NCBI RefSeq assembly: GCF_958295425.1
Contig: NC_081145.1
Coordinates: forward strand, 955,001-1,019,000
Length of the DNA: 64,000 nucleotides
Source of the DNA: Solea solea
Lineage: Eukaryota; Chordata; Actinopteri; Pleuronectiformes; Soleidae
Direction: 5' to 3'
The notes beneath the pieces are model-generated. The model worked only from the letters and a program-made list of their open reading frames with translations, did not search any database and was not told where the DNA came from. Shown piece by piece: positions 27,633 to 40,404 of the stretch; the stretch's first letter is position 1, and each line of letters begins with the position of its first letter. The position numbers and the translations under genes were made by a program.

Positions 27633-28905
27633 AGTGTTGCGTTCCATTTGTAGTCGGAACTCATAAATGTCCAGATTGACATCCTCAGCGTTCCCGGCGC
27701 AGGATTCCAAAATGGCGGCCACTCGTGTTTGTTTGGCAGCAGGTAAAACATCGCACCTGTTCGTCTTTTTTTTATTTAAAAAAAATGTCATTTAAACATG
27801 AAATCATTTAGAAATCAATAGAATAATTGTTGAATTGTTTCAGTTGACTGAGCTGTAGTTCCTCCTGGGACCACTGGATGGCAGCATTGTGTCTTCATTC
27901 AAAGCAGTGAGAACAGCTTCATATGCTACTCACTGACTGTTGACTGGTTGGTTGGTTGGTTGGTTGACTGGTTGTTGGTTGACTGACTTGTTGGTTGGTT
28001 GGTTGACTGGTTGACTGACTGGTTGGTTGGTTGACTGACTGATTTTTGTAAATGTTGTAAATATTTCTGTTGTAAAAGAATCCATCGTGTTTGTGATCAA
28101 CATGAATATAAAACTGAAGTGAGACCCCTAGTGTTTAAACATGCTATTGCAACTCTACATTTTTCTCTCCTTTTTTTCTGTTTTTTAACCGATGTGAATT
28201 TTGTCGCGATCTGTTGTGTGTTTTATATATATATGTGTGTGTGTATATATATATATACATATACACACATATATATGTGTGTATATGTATATATATGTAC
28301 AGTATATATGTGCCGTGTTCCATTTATAGTCGGAGCAACGTTATCATACAAACGAGTTATTGCGAGTATTTTTCCGTTAATGTCACAAGTGTTGTTTGCG
28401 TTTTCTCGCAGTAAATCAGTCGCACACATAACTTAACGTTTATCGTTAAAGTTACAACTTACACGTTTATCGCGTTGTTAACGGCTGTTTTTTTTTCCTC
28501 CCGACTTTTCAACTGGATCACGGACATGATGGCGTGTTCCGATGTAAATGGGACGCAGCCTTATTATTGCACTAGTGTTGGCGTGTGAACTTCCTGTCAT
28601 GTGACACTCACTGATGCCTTGTGTTTGTTTGTTTGTGTAAATTCTTCTGTGAAACTGTTGATTTCCTCGATTGTTGTCATGAAAGGAGTTTGTGTGTCGT
28701 CGTGACGATGTTCCGACAGTTTGTGTGTTTGACTCACCTGATGGAGACGCTCCAGAAGCCACTTAGAGGGACAGTTTTTGTAATGTGCTGTGAGCGCCCC
28801 CTGCTGCTGAGAACTGTGTTCCTGTTTCTAACTCAACTGCAGCGAGGACTCAAGGAAAAACTCATCTGAACAAAACACTAAAAATAAAATGTTTTTCCAT
28901 TAAAG
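27189..28905 (+). other. kiaa0513: probable kiaa0513 3' UTR
   Basis: Begins after the TGA. It contains an ATC-type repeat (27305-27403), a pure (TG)n run (27567-27629), TTGG/GACT repeats (27945-28040) and a TA/TG run (28225-28310). A canonical AATAAA at 28883-28888 is the best polyadenylation signal. ATATAAA near 28105 would give a shorter form. The end is inferred, not observed. Confidence 0.45.
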
Positions 28906-28909
28906 AATG

Positions 28910-28957
28910 TGTTCATGTCTTTATCTGAAGTTTGTAAAAACCACTCACTCTCACAAA
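28910..28957. mobile_element. foldback MITE copy 9 (fragment)
   Basis: GTTCATGTCTTTATCTGAAG and ACCACTCACTCTC match the left arm; the rest is absent. It sits just past the kiaa0513 polyadenylation signal. Confidence 0.55.
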
Positions 28958-29109
28958 CATGTCTGTGTGTGTCTGTCTTAGGTCAGTACTAGTTATGGTT
29001 AATGTCAGTACTAGTTAAGGTCAGAGTAAGTCCCGGGGAAATGAATGAAAGCCATTGTGATGTCCTCTGAAGTCGTGGAAACCAGTGTGTGTGTGTGTGT
29101 GTGTGTGTT

Positions 29110-29300
29110 TCAGACTGACGAGTGCCTGCTCTCTGCCGTCTCCAGCTCTGAGGATAAATAAACAGTGGTCACGCTCGCTGCGCTCTGATTGGACGGTGTG
29201 TAATGAGTTGTGAAGGTCCAGTCATCGGCGGCGTCGCACCACCAACACCCTCCTGCGTCTCATTAATGTCAGACCAAGGCTAACGTACACGTTAGCATAT
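29110..29300. promoter_or_regulatory. unique-sequence island with forkhead-type motif (possible conserved element)
   Basis: About 190 bp of high-complexity DNA among repeats. It contains ATAAATAAACA at 29154-29164, which fits the forkhead RYAAAYA consensus, and CTCATTAATGTC near 29259. Possible regulatory element; conservation is untested. Confidence 0.25.
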
Positions 29301-29328
29301 GTTCATCTGACATAACTCTGTGTAAACA

Positions 29329-29364
<36 letters not shown>

Positions 29365-29732
29365 ACTTCATCTGAAAAAGACAGAGGGCGGAGCTTAGTG
29401 GAAACATGGCTGCCAGCAGTCACACAAGGAAAAAACAACATGAAAATAGATGTGATGTTCCTGGTTAGACAAATGATGCCCACGAAGTGGGAGAGAAGCG
29501 GAGGGGAAAAGAGAGAGAACTGAAATATTCAACTCAAACAAAAATGGACTTGAGTATAAGTAAAAAAGTCGTTTAAAACTTTACAAATGATAAAATATGT
29601 AAACACATGTGCCAGTCAACGTGGGTCAAAGGTCACAGATGTCACTCACTCACTCTGGGACCTGAATTATCACCAATTCACCTGTCCTCACCTGTCCTCA
29701 CCTGTCCTCACCTGTCCTCACCATTCACTGAA

Positions 29733-29791
29733 GTTTTGTGCCGCTCACTCTCCCACACCAAACCTCATAGAGAAAACCAGTGACTTTAACA

Positions 29792-29824
<33 letters not shown>

Positions 29825-30090
29825 AGTTGTTGATCCACTGCTGCCTCCATCACTATGTTCAAACGTCTGATTTTGTAAAAGTCGGCTTTCAAAATCCTAC
29901 GTTTAGATTAACCTCAGTGACACAAAGTGACCACACGAGGCAGCAGAGGACCAGCAGCTCAAATCACTGATTTTCTCTCTGGACTTTGGTGTAAGAGAGT
30001 GAGTGGTTTACAAACTTCAGTTTCCTGTCTCACAGTGAGATAAAGACGTGAACGTGTTGTTTGGACATCGTAGACTTACACTGATGATTA
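29733..30090. mobile_element. foldback MITE copy 10, nearly complete
   Basis: The left arm starts CTGAAGTTTTGTGCCGCTCA. The centre has a CA run and CCACTGCTGCCTCCATCACT. The right arm reaches the outer end (GGACATCGTAGACTTACAC near 30064). Confidence 0.85.
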
Positions 30091-30905
30091 AGCACAGTCG
30101 AGGGTTTTTATACTTGAATGTTCTCACACACATTGAAACAATAATACGTTCTGTTTAGCTCTGATTGTTTGTTTGTTAATATCACATCAGTTCACTATTT
30201 AAAACATGACATTTCTCTGTTAGCAGTAAAATAAACTGCAGCTGCCTCAGTGAATGATGTTCATGTTTCTCTGTCAAGTTTTTCTATTTACACTGGATTT
30301 GGTGTGTGCTCTCTCGCTGCATCGTCCAACCCAAACACTGAGATTATTTCTGCATGTCCAACACACAAACACACCACGGCGGCGTGGAACACACACAAAC
30401 ACACCACGGCGGCGTGGAACACACACAAACAAATATTTATTTTATGTTTAACGCGAGCACATCTCCGTCAAAGCTGTAAAAATGTGAAGAAGTGAAGACA
30501 GAACGTGGAGATGACGTCGTCACGAGGCGACGGCCGCTCTCCACATCTCTGACCAAACTGTAAATAAACACACACAGACCCAGGAGACCTGTGTGTGTGT
30601 GTGTGTGTGTGTGTGTCTGAGACTTGTACACAGCAGCAGGATTACCACCCCAGACTGAAGACCACCCTGACTTCAACACTTGATCCCGGAGGAAGTGGAG
30701 CTCCTCTCACACACACACACACACACATATGAAAACATACACATACTTAATTTGAGCACTTGAGCTAAAACAAACTGGTGAAGATTTATACTGAACAGCT
30801 GCGTGTTTGTCAGCGCGACTGTGACAACATCATTGTGTGTGTGCGTGTGTGCGTGTGTGTGTGTGTGTGCGTGCGTGTGTGTGCGTGTGTGTGTGCGTGT
30901 GTGTG

Positions 30906-30949
<44 letters not shown>

Positions 30950-31034
30950 TGTGTGTGTAAACCTTGGAGCAAAACAGATCACAGTTTGATCTCAGGTCAG
31001 AGACTGATATTAAACCTTAATGTCTGTGGAAACT

Positions 31035-31330
31035 GAACTGTGTAAACCACTCACTCTCCCACACCAAAGCCCATAGAGAAAATCGGTGATTTTAACATCA
31101 CATACACAGGAGTTGTTGATCCACTGCTGCCAACATCAAGTTCTAATGTCTGATTTTGTTAATTCGCCATGAAAAATCCTGCATTCACATTCACCTCAGT
31201 GACATAAAGTGACCACACGAGGCAGCAGAGGACCAGCAGCTCCTGTGTCCCCACCAGCTAAAATCACCGATTTTCTCTATGAGGTTTGGTGTGAGAGAGT
31301 GAGTGGTTTACAAACTTCAGTTTCCTGTTG
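31035..31330. mobile_element. foldback MITE copy 11
   Basis: TAAACCACTCACTCTCCCAC on the left; TTTGGTGTGAGAGAGTGAGT and CAGTTTCCTGTTGG on the right. The right end abuts the ATATAC microsatellite. Confidence 0.85.
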
Positions 31331-31332
31331 GA

Positions 31333-31628
31333 CGTATACATACAGATATACAGATATACATATATACAGATATACTGTACATATATACAGATATACATAT
31401 ATACAGATATGCATATATACAGATATGCATATATACAGATATACATATATACAGATATGCATATATACAGATATGCATATATACAGATATACATATATAC
31501 ATATATACAGATATACATATATACAGATATGCATATATACCGATATACATATATACATATATACATATATACAGATATACATATATACAGATATACATAT
31601 ATACATATATACAGATATACATATATAC
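31333..31628. repeat. ATATACAGATATACAT microsatellite
   Basis: About 300 bp of ATATACAGATATACAT-like repeats between a MITE and a Gypsy remnant. The same repeat words make up the 1-kb array at 36.7 kb. Confidence 0.95.
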
Positions 31629-33745
31629 GTTCGGAAATGGCCTACACCTAGGACAGCTACAGAGATGAGAGCATTCATTGGATTATGCTCTTACTACCGT
31701 GGATTTATTAAAAACATTGCTGCTCCATTGCACTCTCTCACGCACAAAGGAGCGAGATCCAAATGGACGGCTGAGTGTGAGGATGCATTTCAATCTTTGA
31801 CGCATGCTCTCACTCATCCTCCCATTGTGGCACATCTCGTTTTGCCACAACCTTTCCTCCTGTACACTGATGCTTCACAGGGCAGCATTGGCTCTGTGTT
31901 GTCTCAACACCAGGTGATAAGGAACGTGTTATTGCCTATGCAAGTCACACACTTAATCCCTCTGAAAGAAAGTGGTCTACGTTTGACCGTGAGCTCTGGG
32001 CAGTTGTTTGGTCCGTGAGACATTTTTAACACTTCCTCTCCGGCAGCACATTCACTGTGATTACAGATCATAAACCTTTACTGAGTCTGAAGAAAACCCC
32101 AGTGGACAATGATCCTACTGGGAGACGCAGTAGATGGATTTTTGAGATGGATGTGTATGACTACAACATCTTACACAGAGAGGACAGGCAGCATGCTAAC
32201 ACAGATGCCATGTCCAGGCGTCCAAAGACTGAGGTTCACAACAAAGCTGTCCAGTGTGTTACCTCTTCCATCACCACGGACACTACTGCCTCACCTGGCA
32301 GAGACCCACATGACAAAACTGACACAATTCACCAGAAGTTAGCCACACTCTTTCTGTTCACCTAGATGAACTGCAGCAACAACAGAATGAAGACAATGTA
32401 TCAGGGAGGTCATTGCATGGCTACATGACAACAAACACCGACCACCCGTTGGTTGTTTAAAATGCTCCTCCCCTTCACTGAGGACACTTTGACATGAATT
32501 TCCCAAATTGGTAATTATGCAGGGAATCCTCTGTAGAAAGGTCAAAACAGGCTCGAACACACCTGTTAATTTCCAGGTTGTTTTACCCACAGCTCACATC
32601 TCTACAGCATTGTCATGGTAATCAGTTCAGTGGACACCTGAGTGCAGAGCGTACACTGGCCATACATGACCCGTGATATTCACAAGTTTTGTACTGAGTG
32701 CTTTGCATGTCAAACACGGAGCTGCCCCACTCCATGTGAAAGAGCTCCACTGCAGCCAATCCAAGCTGAGAGGCCATTTCAGAAAGTGGCCGCAGACATC
32801 ACTGAACTTCCTGTTACATCATCTGGCAACAGATATGTACTTGTAGTTATGGACTATTTTACCACATCTGTCAACCTCTTTCCATTGAGGGATCAACGTT
32901 CCACTACAGTGGCAAAGTGTATTTATGAGGACTATATCAGACATCATGGGGTGCCAGAGTCGATCCACACTGATCAAGGTCGACAGTTTGAGTCAGACCT
33001 CATTAAGCATCTCTGTGGTTTCCCTGGCATTGATAAAACCTGCCCCTCACTATACCACGCCCAGTCCGATGGCATGGTTGAGAGTGAACTGGACGCTGAA
33101 AGATCAGCTTGCCAAATACATTGTAGAAAGCAGTGGAGAATGGGATCAGTATTTGCCACAAGCTGAGCTTGCATACAATTCAAGTGTTCATTCTGTACTT
33201 GTTTTTCTTTGTTCTTCTTAGTTAATGGTAGAGAACCCAATTCGCCACTTGATGTGATACTGAACTTTAGTCCCACTGTAACCTCCTCTACTCCTGGTAC
33301 ACCAGCAGCTTGAGTAGTGGTGGTTACCCAGATGTTACGTATGAGATGACAGATCCAAAAAGCGTAGGCTTGCGAGCATGGGTCGTTCATCATAACAGGT
33401 TGAACAGGTGCCTCTTCTATCAGACAGGCAACTACTGTGCCCACTGAGATACAGTCACCAGCCCCTCGCCTCACGGCCTTGTCAGGGGCCTTGCCTTTTC
33501 GCCCTCCCACTCCTCCACATGTGCCTGTTGGTGCCGGTAGACAGCCCACACCTACTCCTGCCAGTCGTGGTGTTCGACACAGTGTTCCACCCTCTCCTCT
33601 TTGCCCTTCCTCATCCCCCTCCTCCTCTGTTGCCTCCACAAGCCCCACTGTGCGTCAGTCACTCTCACAGGAACCTGTGCACCTCCTGTCCCGCAGTTGT
33701 CGCCTGATTCAGCGTCCACTTAGATACAGAGACTTTGTCACTTAA
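31629..33745 (+). mobile_element. Ty3/Gypsy LTR retrotransposon remnant (RT end, RNase H, integrase)
   Basis: Order and motifs fit Ty3/Gypsy pol: end of reverse transcriptase (MRAFIGLCSYYRGFIKNIA, near 31665), RNase H (LLYTDASQGSIGSVLSQH, near 31860; TVITDHKPLLSL, near 32055), an HHCC zinc-binding remnant (FCTECFACQ, near 32686) and integrase (VAADITELP, near 32788; HTDQGRQFESD, near 32968). Frameshifts at about 31990 and 33080, and stops elsewhere, make it inactive. The 5' end is lost at the microsatellite. No clear LTR pair was seen. Confidence 0.85.
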
Positions 33746-34300
33746 ATGGGCTGTGATGGCACTTTGACACCCCCTCACATGTTTTGTTTTCTGCTATTGA
33801 GGGTGTGGTGCTATTCCTCGGTTTCTGTTTGCCTGTTGTGGGTGTGGGTGTATTCCACCTGTACTCATGTTCAGTTGTGGTCTGACATGTTTCATGTGTG
33901 CTGTTGTGGGCGGTTATTGAAATGGGGTAACCGTGTAGTTTATTTGTCACCATTAACACCATTAAATTACATGTTATTGTTTTATTATGTGTTTAAGCTG
34001 TATTGTTAATTTTATTAATTATGTTATTTAGTCCATAATGTTTTATTATCACTTTTAGTCTTTTGTTTCCTTAGTATTATGTGATTTTGGTTCCGTGTCC
34101 CCTTGTTGGGGTGGGGACCAGGTAAATGGACGGACCGGAGAAGAGAGCCCGACTCCACGTGAGATCGGGTTGTTCTGTTACCTCTGGCTGTCCTGCAGAA
34201 ACGGTGTCTTTCATTTGAAGAAATTACTTCCTCTTTTGTAAACCACAAAATCCACGGCCCTGGCACTACCTGTGTCTAGAAGTCGGGATTACAATATGTA
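33746..34300. other. Gypsy downstream region / AT-rich DNA, no gene
   Basis: May include the element's 3' non-coding part. TTATT-rich at 33,950-34,080, then GTCCCCTTGTTGGGGTGGGG near 34,100. I could not define an LTR. Confidence 0.45.
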
Positions 34301-36480
34301 TGATATGGATAGCCTCGAAAACTGGATCTGGATCCTGCAACCTGCAAGATGAGAATACAGAGAGAGAGAGAGAAAGAGGGAAGGAAGGAAAGACACAAAC
34401 TAGGGAGAGAAAGAGACAAGGTTAATGACATATAAAAAGTCATATTCATACCCTGAGTGTGAGAGAGTGAATGTACGTGCACCACAGGAAAATCCCCCAG
34501 CAGTCTAGGTCTATAGCAGCAGAACTAAGAGCTGGTCCAGGTTTCCCTGAACCAGCTCTAACTATAAGCTTTATCAAAAAGGAAAGTTTGAAGTCTAACT
34601 TTAAATACAGAGAGAGGCTCCGCCTCCCGAACTGTCATTGGAAGCTGGTTCCACAGGAGAGGAGGAGCCTGGTAACCGAAGGCTCTGCCTCCCATTCTGC
34701 TCTTACAGACTCTGGGAACCACAAGTAAACCTGTATTTTATGACCTAAGTGGTCTGTTAGGGTGATAAGGTAAGACTAGGTCTTTCAGGTATGAAGGGGC
34801 GTGACCATTAAGTGCTTTGTACGTGAGGAGGAGGATTTTAAATTGAATTCTAAACTGTGGGTGGAGCCAGTGTAGAGAAGCTAACACTGGAGTTATATGG
34901 TCTCTCTTTCTAGTTCCTGTCAGAACTCGTGCTGCAGCATTTTGAATGAACTGAAGGGTTCTAACAGACTTGTTGGAACATCCTGATAATAAGGAGTTAC
35001 AGTAATCTAATCTAGATGTAACAAAAGCATGAACTAGTTTTTCAGCGTCCTGTAAAGACAGAATGTTTCTAATTTTCATAATGTTCCGCAGGTGGAAGAA
35101 GGATGTTCTGGAAATTAGTTTAATGTGTGAGTCAAATGACCTTTCCTGGTCAAAAGTAACTCCAAGGTTCCTCACAGTGGAACTGGAAGCCATGGTGATG
35201 TCATCTAAAGTGACAATGTGATCAGAAAGTTTTTCTCTGAGGTGTTTAGGGCCGAGTATAAAAGTTTAAAGTAGAAAGTTACAGGTCATCCAGGACTTAA
35301 TGTCTCTGAGACATTCCTGGAGTTGAGCAACCTGATTTATTTCATCCGGCCTCATTGATAAATATAGCTGTGTGTCATCTGCATAACAATGAAAGTGTAT
35401 GTTGTGCTTCCTAATAATGTTCCCTAGAGGAAGCATATATAAGGTAAAAAGTATAGGCCCAAGCACTGAGCCTTGTGGAACTCCACAATTAACTTTTGTT
35501 TGTAGTGAGGCTTTATCATTAACATGAACAAACTGGAATCCATCAGATAAGTATGATTTAAACCAGCAGAGGGCAGCACCTGTGATACCAAGAGTCTGCT
35601 CCAATCTCTGCAGTAGAATATCATGATCAATGGTGTCAAATGCAGCACTAAGATCTAACAGGACAAGTAAAGAAACTAGACCATTATCTGAAGCCAAGAG
35701 AAGATCATTACTAACTTTAACTAGTGCTGTTTCTGTGCTATGGTTTAATCTAAAACCTGACTGAAAATCTTCAAACAGGCCATTAATGTGCAAATATTCA
35801 CATCATTGATTAGCAACTGCCTTTTCTAAGATTTTGGAAACAAAGGGAAGATTAGATATAGGTCGGTAATTAGCTCAAATATCTGGGTCAAGGGTCGCTT
35901 TTTTGAGAAGGGGTTTAATAACTGCTATTTTAAACGTTTGGGGCACATATCCAGTTAATAAGGATAGATTAATTTGAGTTAATATAGAGCTGTTAATTAA
36001 AGGAAACACATCTTTAAACAGTTTGGTGGGGATAGGATCTAACTGACAGGTTGATGGCTTAGATGATGAAACTAATGATGTTAACTCAGGGAGATCTATA
36101 GGGGAGAAACTGTCTAACTGTGCACCTGGTGCTTCTAAAGCTCTTGTGCTAAAAGATGAGTCAGTCCCAATATGAGGGAGGAGATGATCCATTTTTTCTC
36201 TAATTGATGTTATTTTATTCACAACAAAGTTGATAAAGTCATCACTGCTCAGTGTTAAAGGAATAGATGGTTCAGTGGAGCTGTGTCAGCCTGGCTACAG
36301 TGCTGAAAACAAACCTATGATTATTCTTATTTTCTTCAATTAGAGAAGAATAATAGGCAGCTCTAGCTTTGTGTAGGGCTTTTTGTAAGCTACAAAACCA
36401 TCTTTCCAGGCTATATGAAATTCCTCTAGGTTATTGAAACGCCATTTTCTTTCTAATCTACGTAATGTCTGTTTAAGAGC
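34300..36480 (-). mobile_element. L2-type LINE, antisense, 5'-truncated
   Basis: The reverse transcriptase reads on the minus strand in three frame-broken pieces. 36222-35875: SSKPSTCQLDPIPTKLF, VIKPLLKK. 35793-35266: FEDFQSGFRLNHSTETALVK, LDLSAAFDTIDHDIL, GVPQGSVLGPILF, CYADDTQLYLS. 35193-34738: HAFVTSRLDYCNSLLSG, LASLHWLHPQ. The 3' part follows at 34,730-34,300, ending in GA-rich simple sequence. The catalytic YADD box is intact, but the frame is broken. Confidence 0.88.
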
Positions 36481-36485
36481 ACGAG

Positions 36486-36610
36486 TCCATCCATCCATCA
36501 TCTACTGCTTTATCCTCCACCAGAGGGTCACAGGGGGTGCTGTGCCAATCTCAGCTACATCAGGCGATAGGCGGGGTACACCCTGGACAGTTTGCCAGTC
36601 CATCGCAGGG

Positions 36611-36647
<37 letters not shown>

Positions 36648-36683
36648 GAACATGCAAACTCCATGCAGAAAGGTGCTCGTCTC
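36486..36683 (-). mobile_element. V-type SINE fragment, antisense
   Basis: CATCTACTGCTTTATCCTCC, ACCCTGGACAGTTTGCCAGT and ACATGCAAACTCCATGCAGA are the reverse of the V-SINE at 12904-13266. The middle has been replaced by an expanded CA run (36606-36643). The tRNA head is missing. Confidence 0.8.
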
Positions 36684-36705
36684 CTCTGATTCACCACTTT
36701 CTTTT

Positions 36706-37720
36706 TCATATATACACATACATACATATGTGTATATATATATACACATATGTGTGTATATATATATACACATACATACATATGTGTATATATATACACA
36801 TATGTGTATATATGTGTATATATATACACATATGTGTATATATATATATACACATACATACATCATATATATATATATATATATACACATACATACATAT
36901 GTGTATATATATACACATATGTGTATATATATACACATATGTGTATATATATATATACACATACATACATATGTGTATATATATACACATATGTGTATAT
37001 ATATATATATATACACACATATGTGTATATATATATACACATATGTGTATATATATATATATATACAGATATACGTATACAGATATACATATATACATAT
37101 ATGCATTTATACATACATATATACAGATATACATATATATATACAGATATACATATATACAGATATGCATTTATACATATATACAGATATACGTATACAG
37201 ATATACATATTTACAGATACGCATTTATACATATAAACAGATATACATATATGCATTTAAACATATATACATATATACAGATATACAGATATACATATAT
37301 ACAGATATACAGATATACATATATACAGATATGCATTTTTACATATATACAGATATACATATATACAGATATACATATATACAGATATACATATACATAT
37401 ATGCATTTATACATATATACAGATATACATATATACAGATATGCATTTATACATATATACAGATATACATATATACAGATATACATATACATATATGCAT
37501 TTATACATATATACAGATATACATATATACAGATATGCATTTATACATATATACAGATATACATATATACAGATATACATATACATATATGCATTTATAC
37601 ATATATACAGATATACATATATACAGATATACATATACATATATGCATTTATACATATATACAGATATACATATATACAGATATGCATTTATACATATAT
37701 ACAGATATACATATATGTAT
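36706..37720. repeat. 1-kb ATATAC/ATATATGTG microsatellite
   Basis: The first half is ATATACACATATGTGT-type. The second half is ATACAGATATACATATAT with regularly spaced ATGCATTTATAC words about every 50-100 bp. It is open in several frames on both strands, producing spurious Tyr/Ile/Thr polypeptides up to several hundred residues. Not a gene. Confidence 0.95.
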
Positions 37721-38085
37721 ATGAAGAGCCTCCGGTTCAGTCTGGAGAACATTTTCTACACTCACACACTAATGTGTGAGTCAGAAACATGCTAACATGA
37801 TTAGCATTTAATGTGACCTGAACTGAGGTCATCAATCACGCCCCCAAACCCAGACAACCCCGCCCTCTTCTTTGTGTGTGTGTGTGTGTGTGTATATAAC
37901 AGTCATATGTGTTTAGTTTTTTGTTTTTTTTCTATTTAATTTCCAGGAAGTTTTTGAAGATGAATGTCTGAATCTTGACTTTGATCGTTTGGACTTTTTA
38001 TTCTTATATTTTTCATTTTGACACGTAACAATTCTCATTCATCCACGTCTTGACTTGACTTGAATAACTGGAGTGAAGACAGACG
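37721..38085. other. intergenic, no gene seen
   Basis: Unique sequence with a short GT run near 37876-37892. Nothing else recognised. Confidence 0.6.
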
Positions 38086-38089
38086 AATG

Positions 38090-39142
38090 AGAGAAATGTG
38101 CTTGTCCTTCTCCTCGTCCTCATTCTTCTCCTCTTCCTCGTCCTTCTCCTCGTCTTCATTCTTCTCCTCGTCCTCGTCCTTCTCCTCGTCTTCATTCTTC
38201 TCCTCGTTCTCATCCTTCTCCTCGTCTTCATTCCTCTCCTTGTCCTTCTCCTCATCTTCATTCTTCCCCTTGTCCTCGTTCTTGTCCTCGTCCTCGATCT
38301 TCTCTTCGTCCTCGTTCTTCTCCTCGTCCTTGTCCTTCTCCTAGTCTTCACTCTTCTCCTCGTTCTCGTTCTTCTCCTCGTCCTCGTTCTTCTCTTCGTC
38401 CTCGTTATTTTCTGCGTCCTCGTCCTCCGCCTCGTCCTTGTTCTTGTCATCATCCTTCATCCTCGTTATTCTCTTCGTCCTTGTTCTTCTCTTCATCCTT
38501 GTTCTTCTCCTCGTTCTTGTCCTCATCCTTCATCCTCGTTCTTCTCTTCGTCCTCGTTCTATTCCTCGTGCTCGTCCTTCTCCTAGTTTTCATTCTTCTC
38601 CTCGTCCTCCTTCTTGTCCTCATCCTTGTTCTTCTCTTCGTCCTCATTCTTCTCCCCGTCCTCGTCCTCATCCTTCATCCTCGTTCTTCTCTTCGTCCTC
38701 GTTCTTCTCCTCGTCCTTCTCCTTGTCCTCGTTCTTCTCCTCATTCTTCTCCTCGTCCTCGTCCTTCTCCACGTCTTCATTCTTCTCCTCGTCCTCCTTC
38801 TTCTCCTTGTCCTTGTTCTTCTCTTCTTCCTCCTTCTTCTCCTCGCCCTCCTTCTCCTCGTCCTTCTCCTCGTCCTCGATCTTCTCCTTGTCCTCGTTCT
38901 TCTCCTCATCTCCACTCTTTTCCTTGATCTTCTCCTCATCTTCGTTCTTGTCCTTGTTCTTCTCCTTGTCTTCGTTCTTCTCCTCGTCCTTGTCCTCGTT
39001 CTTCTCTTTGTCCTCGTTCTTCTCCTTGTCCTTTTCCTAGTCTTCATTCTTTTCCTCATTCTCGTTCTTGTCCTCGTCCTCATTCTTCTCCTCATCCTCG
39101 TCCTCTTTCTTGTCCTCGTCCTTCTCTTTGTCCTCGTCCCTC
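38090..39142. repeat. polypyrimidine/polypurine minisatellite (CTCCTCGTCCTCGTTCTT type)
   Basis: About 1,050 bp in which the plus strand is almost all C and T, with G appearing mainly as CTCGTC. It is built from 6-bp words (CTCGTC, CTTCTC, CTCGTT). Because 6 is a multiple of 3, frames stay open on both strands (Ser/Phe/Leu on plus, Arg/Thr or Glu/Asp/Lys on minus). Some plus-strand stops occur. No splice context supports coding. Confidence 0.9.
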
Positions 39143-40400
39143 TGAGGTTTTCAGTGTGTTTTATTTACACGTCTGACCATAAGAATTGTGTATAAATACA
39201 GGAAATGCGCGTGACAGCGACTTCCTCTGCTCAAATGTGCAGAAAAGTTTGTTTATTTCAACAAACATTGTTGATTTGCACGAGCGTCGCGTCCTCGTCC
39301 TGAAGAAGGACACTTGTGTCAGCAATGACTCTGTTTGACCTGCATCACAACCAAGAGCTTTTAACCAGGACAAACCACCTCTGACCTCTGACACACACAG
39401 AGACAGACACACACACACACACAGAGACAGACACACAGAGACAGACACACACACACACACACACATACACACAGACACACACACACAGACAGACACACAC
39501 AGACACTAATTCTAATTTTCTATCCTCATCCTTCACATGTGAGATTTAAAAAACATTTTTTGAGTCTGTAGTGTTTACCAGGACATTTCATTTTAATTCA
39601 TTGTCATATGAATATACTGTATATATATATATATATACATATACATACATACACACATATGTGTATATATATATATATATATGTACATGTGTATACATGT
39701 GTATAATAAAATCACTGATTTTCTCTGTGGACTTTGGTGTGGGAGAGTGAGTGGTTTACAAAAGTCTGTCTCACAGTGAGATAAAGATGTCATCGATGCA
39801 TCGTTTATCAGCTGTGAATATAAAATGTTTAGGTTTATAAAGGAGTCTCCAGCTGTGTTTGTGTTCATATTATAAATAAACCAGGTTCATTTTATTTTAT
39901 TCAAAACTAAACTTTATTTTGCACATGTGGAATGTAAAACAGCTTTAATGGCACGATTACATTATTCTCTTCATCATCAAACACTTTCTCATCTTCATGT
40001 ATGAGCAGGAATTAAGATTCTAATCTTAATCTGCTGTAATTACTGCAGCTGACGTTTTCAGGAAATGAAAACAAATGTTGGAAATAAATCCCATCTTTAA
40101 ATTCTCATCCTTGCATTAAATCACAGGATATGTCATATTTTGACTGTCAATCATATTTTAAAGCCGTAACAATGTAAATATTCATCTGAAGCTTGATTTA
40201 CAAAATCATGTCACAAATCAAATTGCAATTTATTTCAATAAAAAAGAAGAAAACACAACTGGATATTTCTACCCAAAATATATATATTTTTTTTACCCCA
40301 AAACACAAAATCATCACATACTTTCAGCTGTGTTATGATCAAGCATCACTTTTGGGGAAGTTTGGAGCAAAAGCACCAGAATACAGACTTTGGAGCATGT
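39143..40400. other. intergenic DNA with MITE fragment, no gene
   Basis: Unique sequence at 39,150-39,360 and 39,900-40,200. The latter has TCTGCTGTAATTACTGCAGC, an AT-rich homeodomain-type core. ACAC/AGAC repeats at 39,390-39,505 and TA repeats at 39,615-39,700. No exon recognised. Confidence 0.6.
39707..39790. mobile_element. foldback MITE copy 12 (right arm only)
   Basis: AATCACTGATTTTCTCTGTG, CTTTGGTGTGGGAGAGTGAG and GTCTGTCTCACAGTGAGATA. Confidence 0.75.
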
Positions 40401-40404
40401 GTTA

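Larger units (their letters stand above)
28906..31627. other. intergenic DNA with microsatellites and MITE copies
   Basis: No coding exon seen. Holds GT runs at 29088-29108 and 29331-29362, a CCTGTCCTCA repeat (29680-29720), a twofold repeat of a CACCACGGCGGCGTGGAAC unit (30370-30420), GT at 30590-30616 and a 125-bp GT/GC alternating run at 30832-30958. MITE copies and one unique segment are listed separately. Confidence 0.7.

Noticed and set aside
31209..32018. A 269-residue open frame
   Set aside because: It chains a MITE arm, a microsatellite and a Gypsy fragment; only the last third (from about 31,629) is retroelement coding sequence.
36434..37795. A 453-residue open frame and several frames over 100 residues on both strands
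   Set aside because: Nearly all of it is ATATAC microsatellite; open frames follow from the repeat lacking stops, and both strands are open.
38013..39195. Arg/Thr-rich (minus) and Ser/Phe/Leu-rich (plus) proteins
   Set aside because: Both are translations of one polypyrimidine tract with 6-bp periodicity; no splice or start context.
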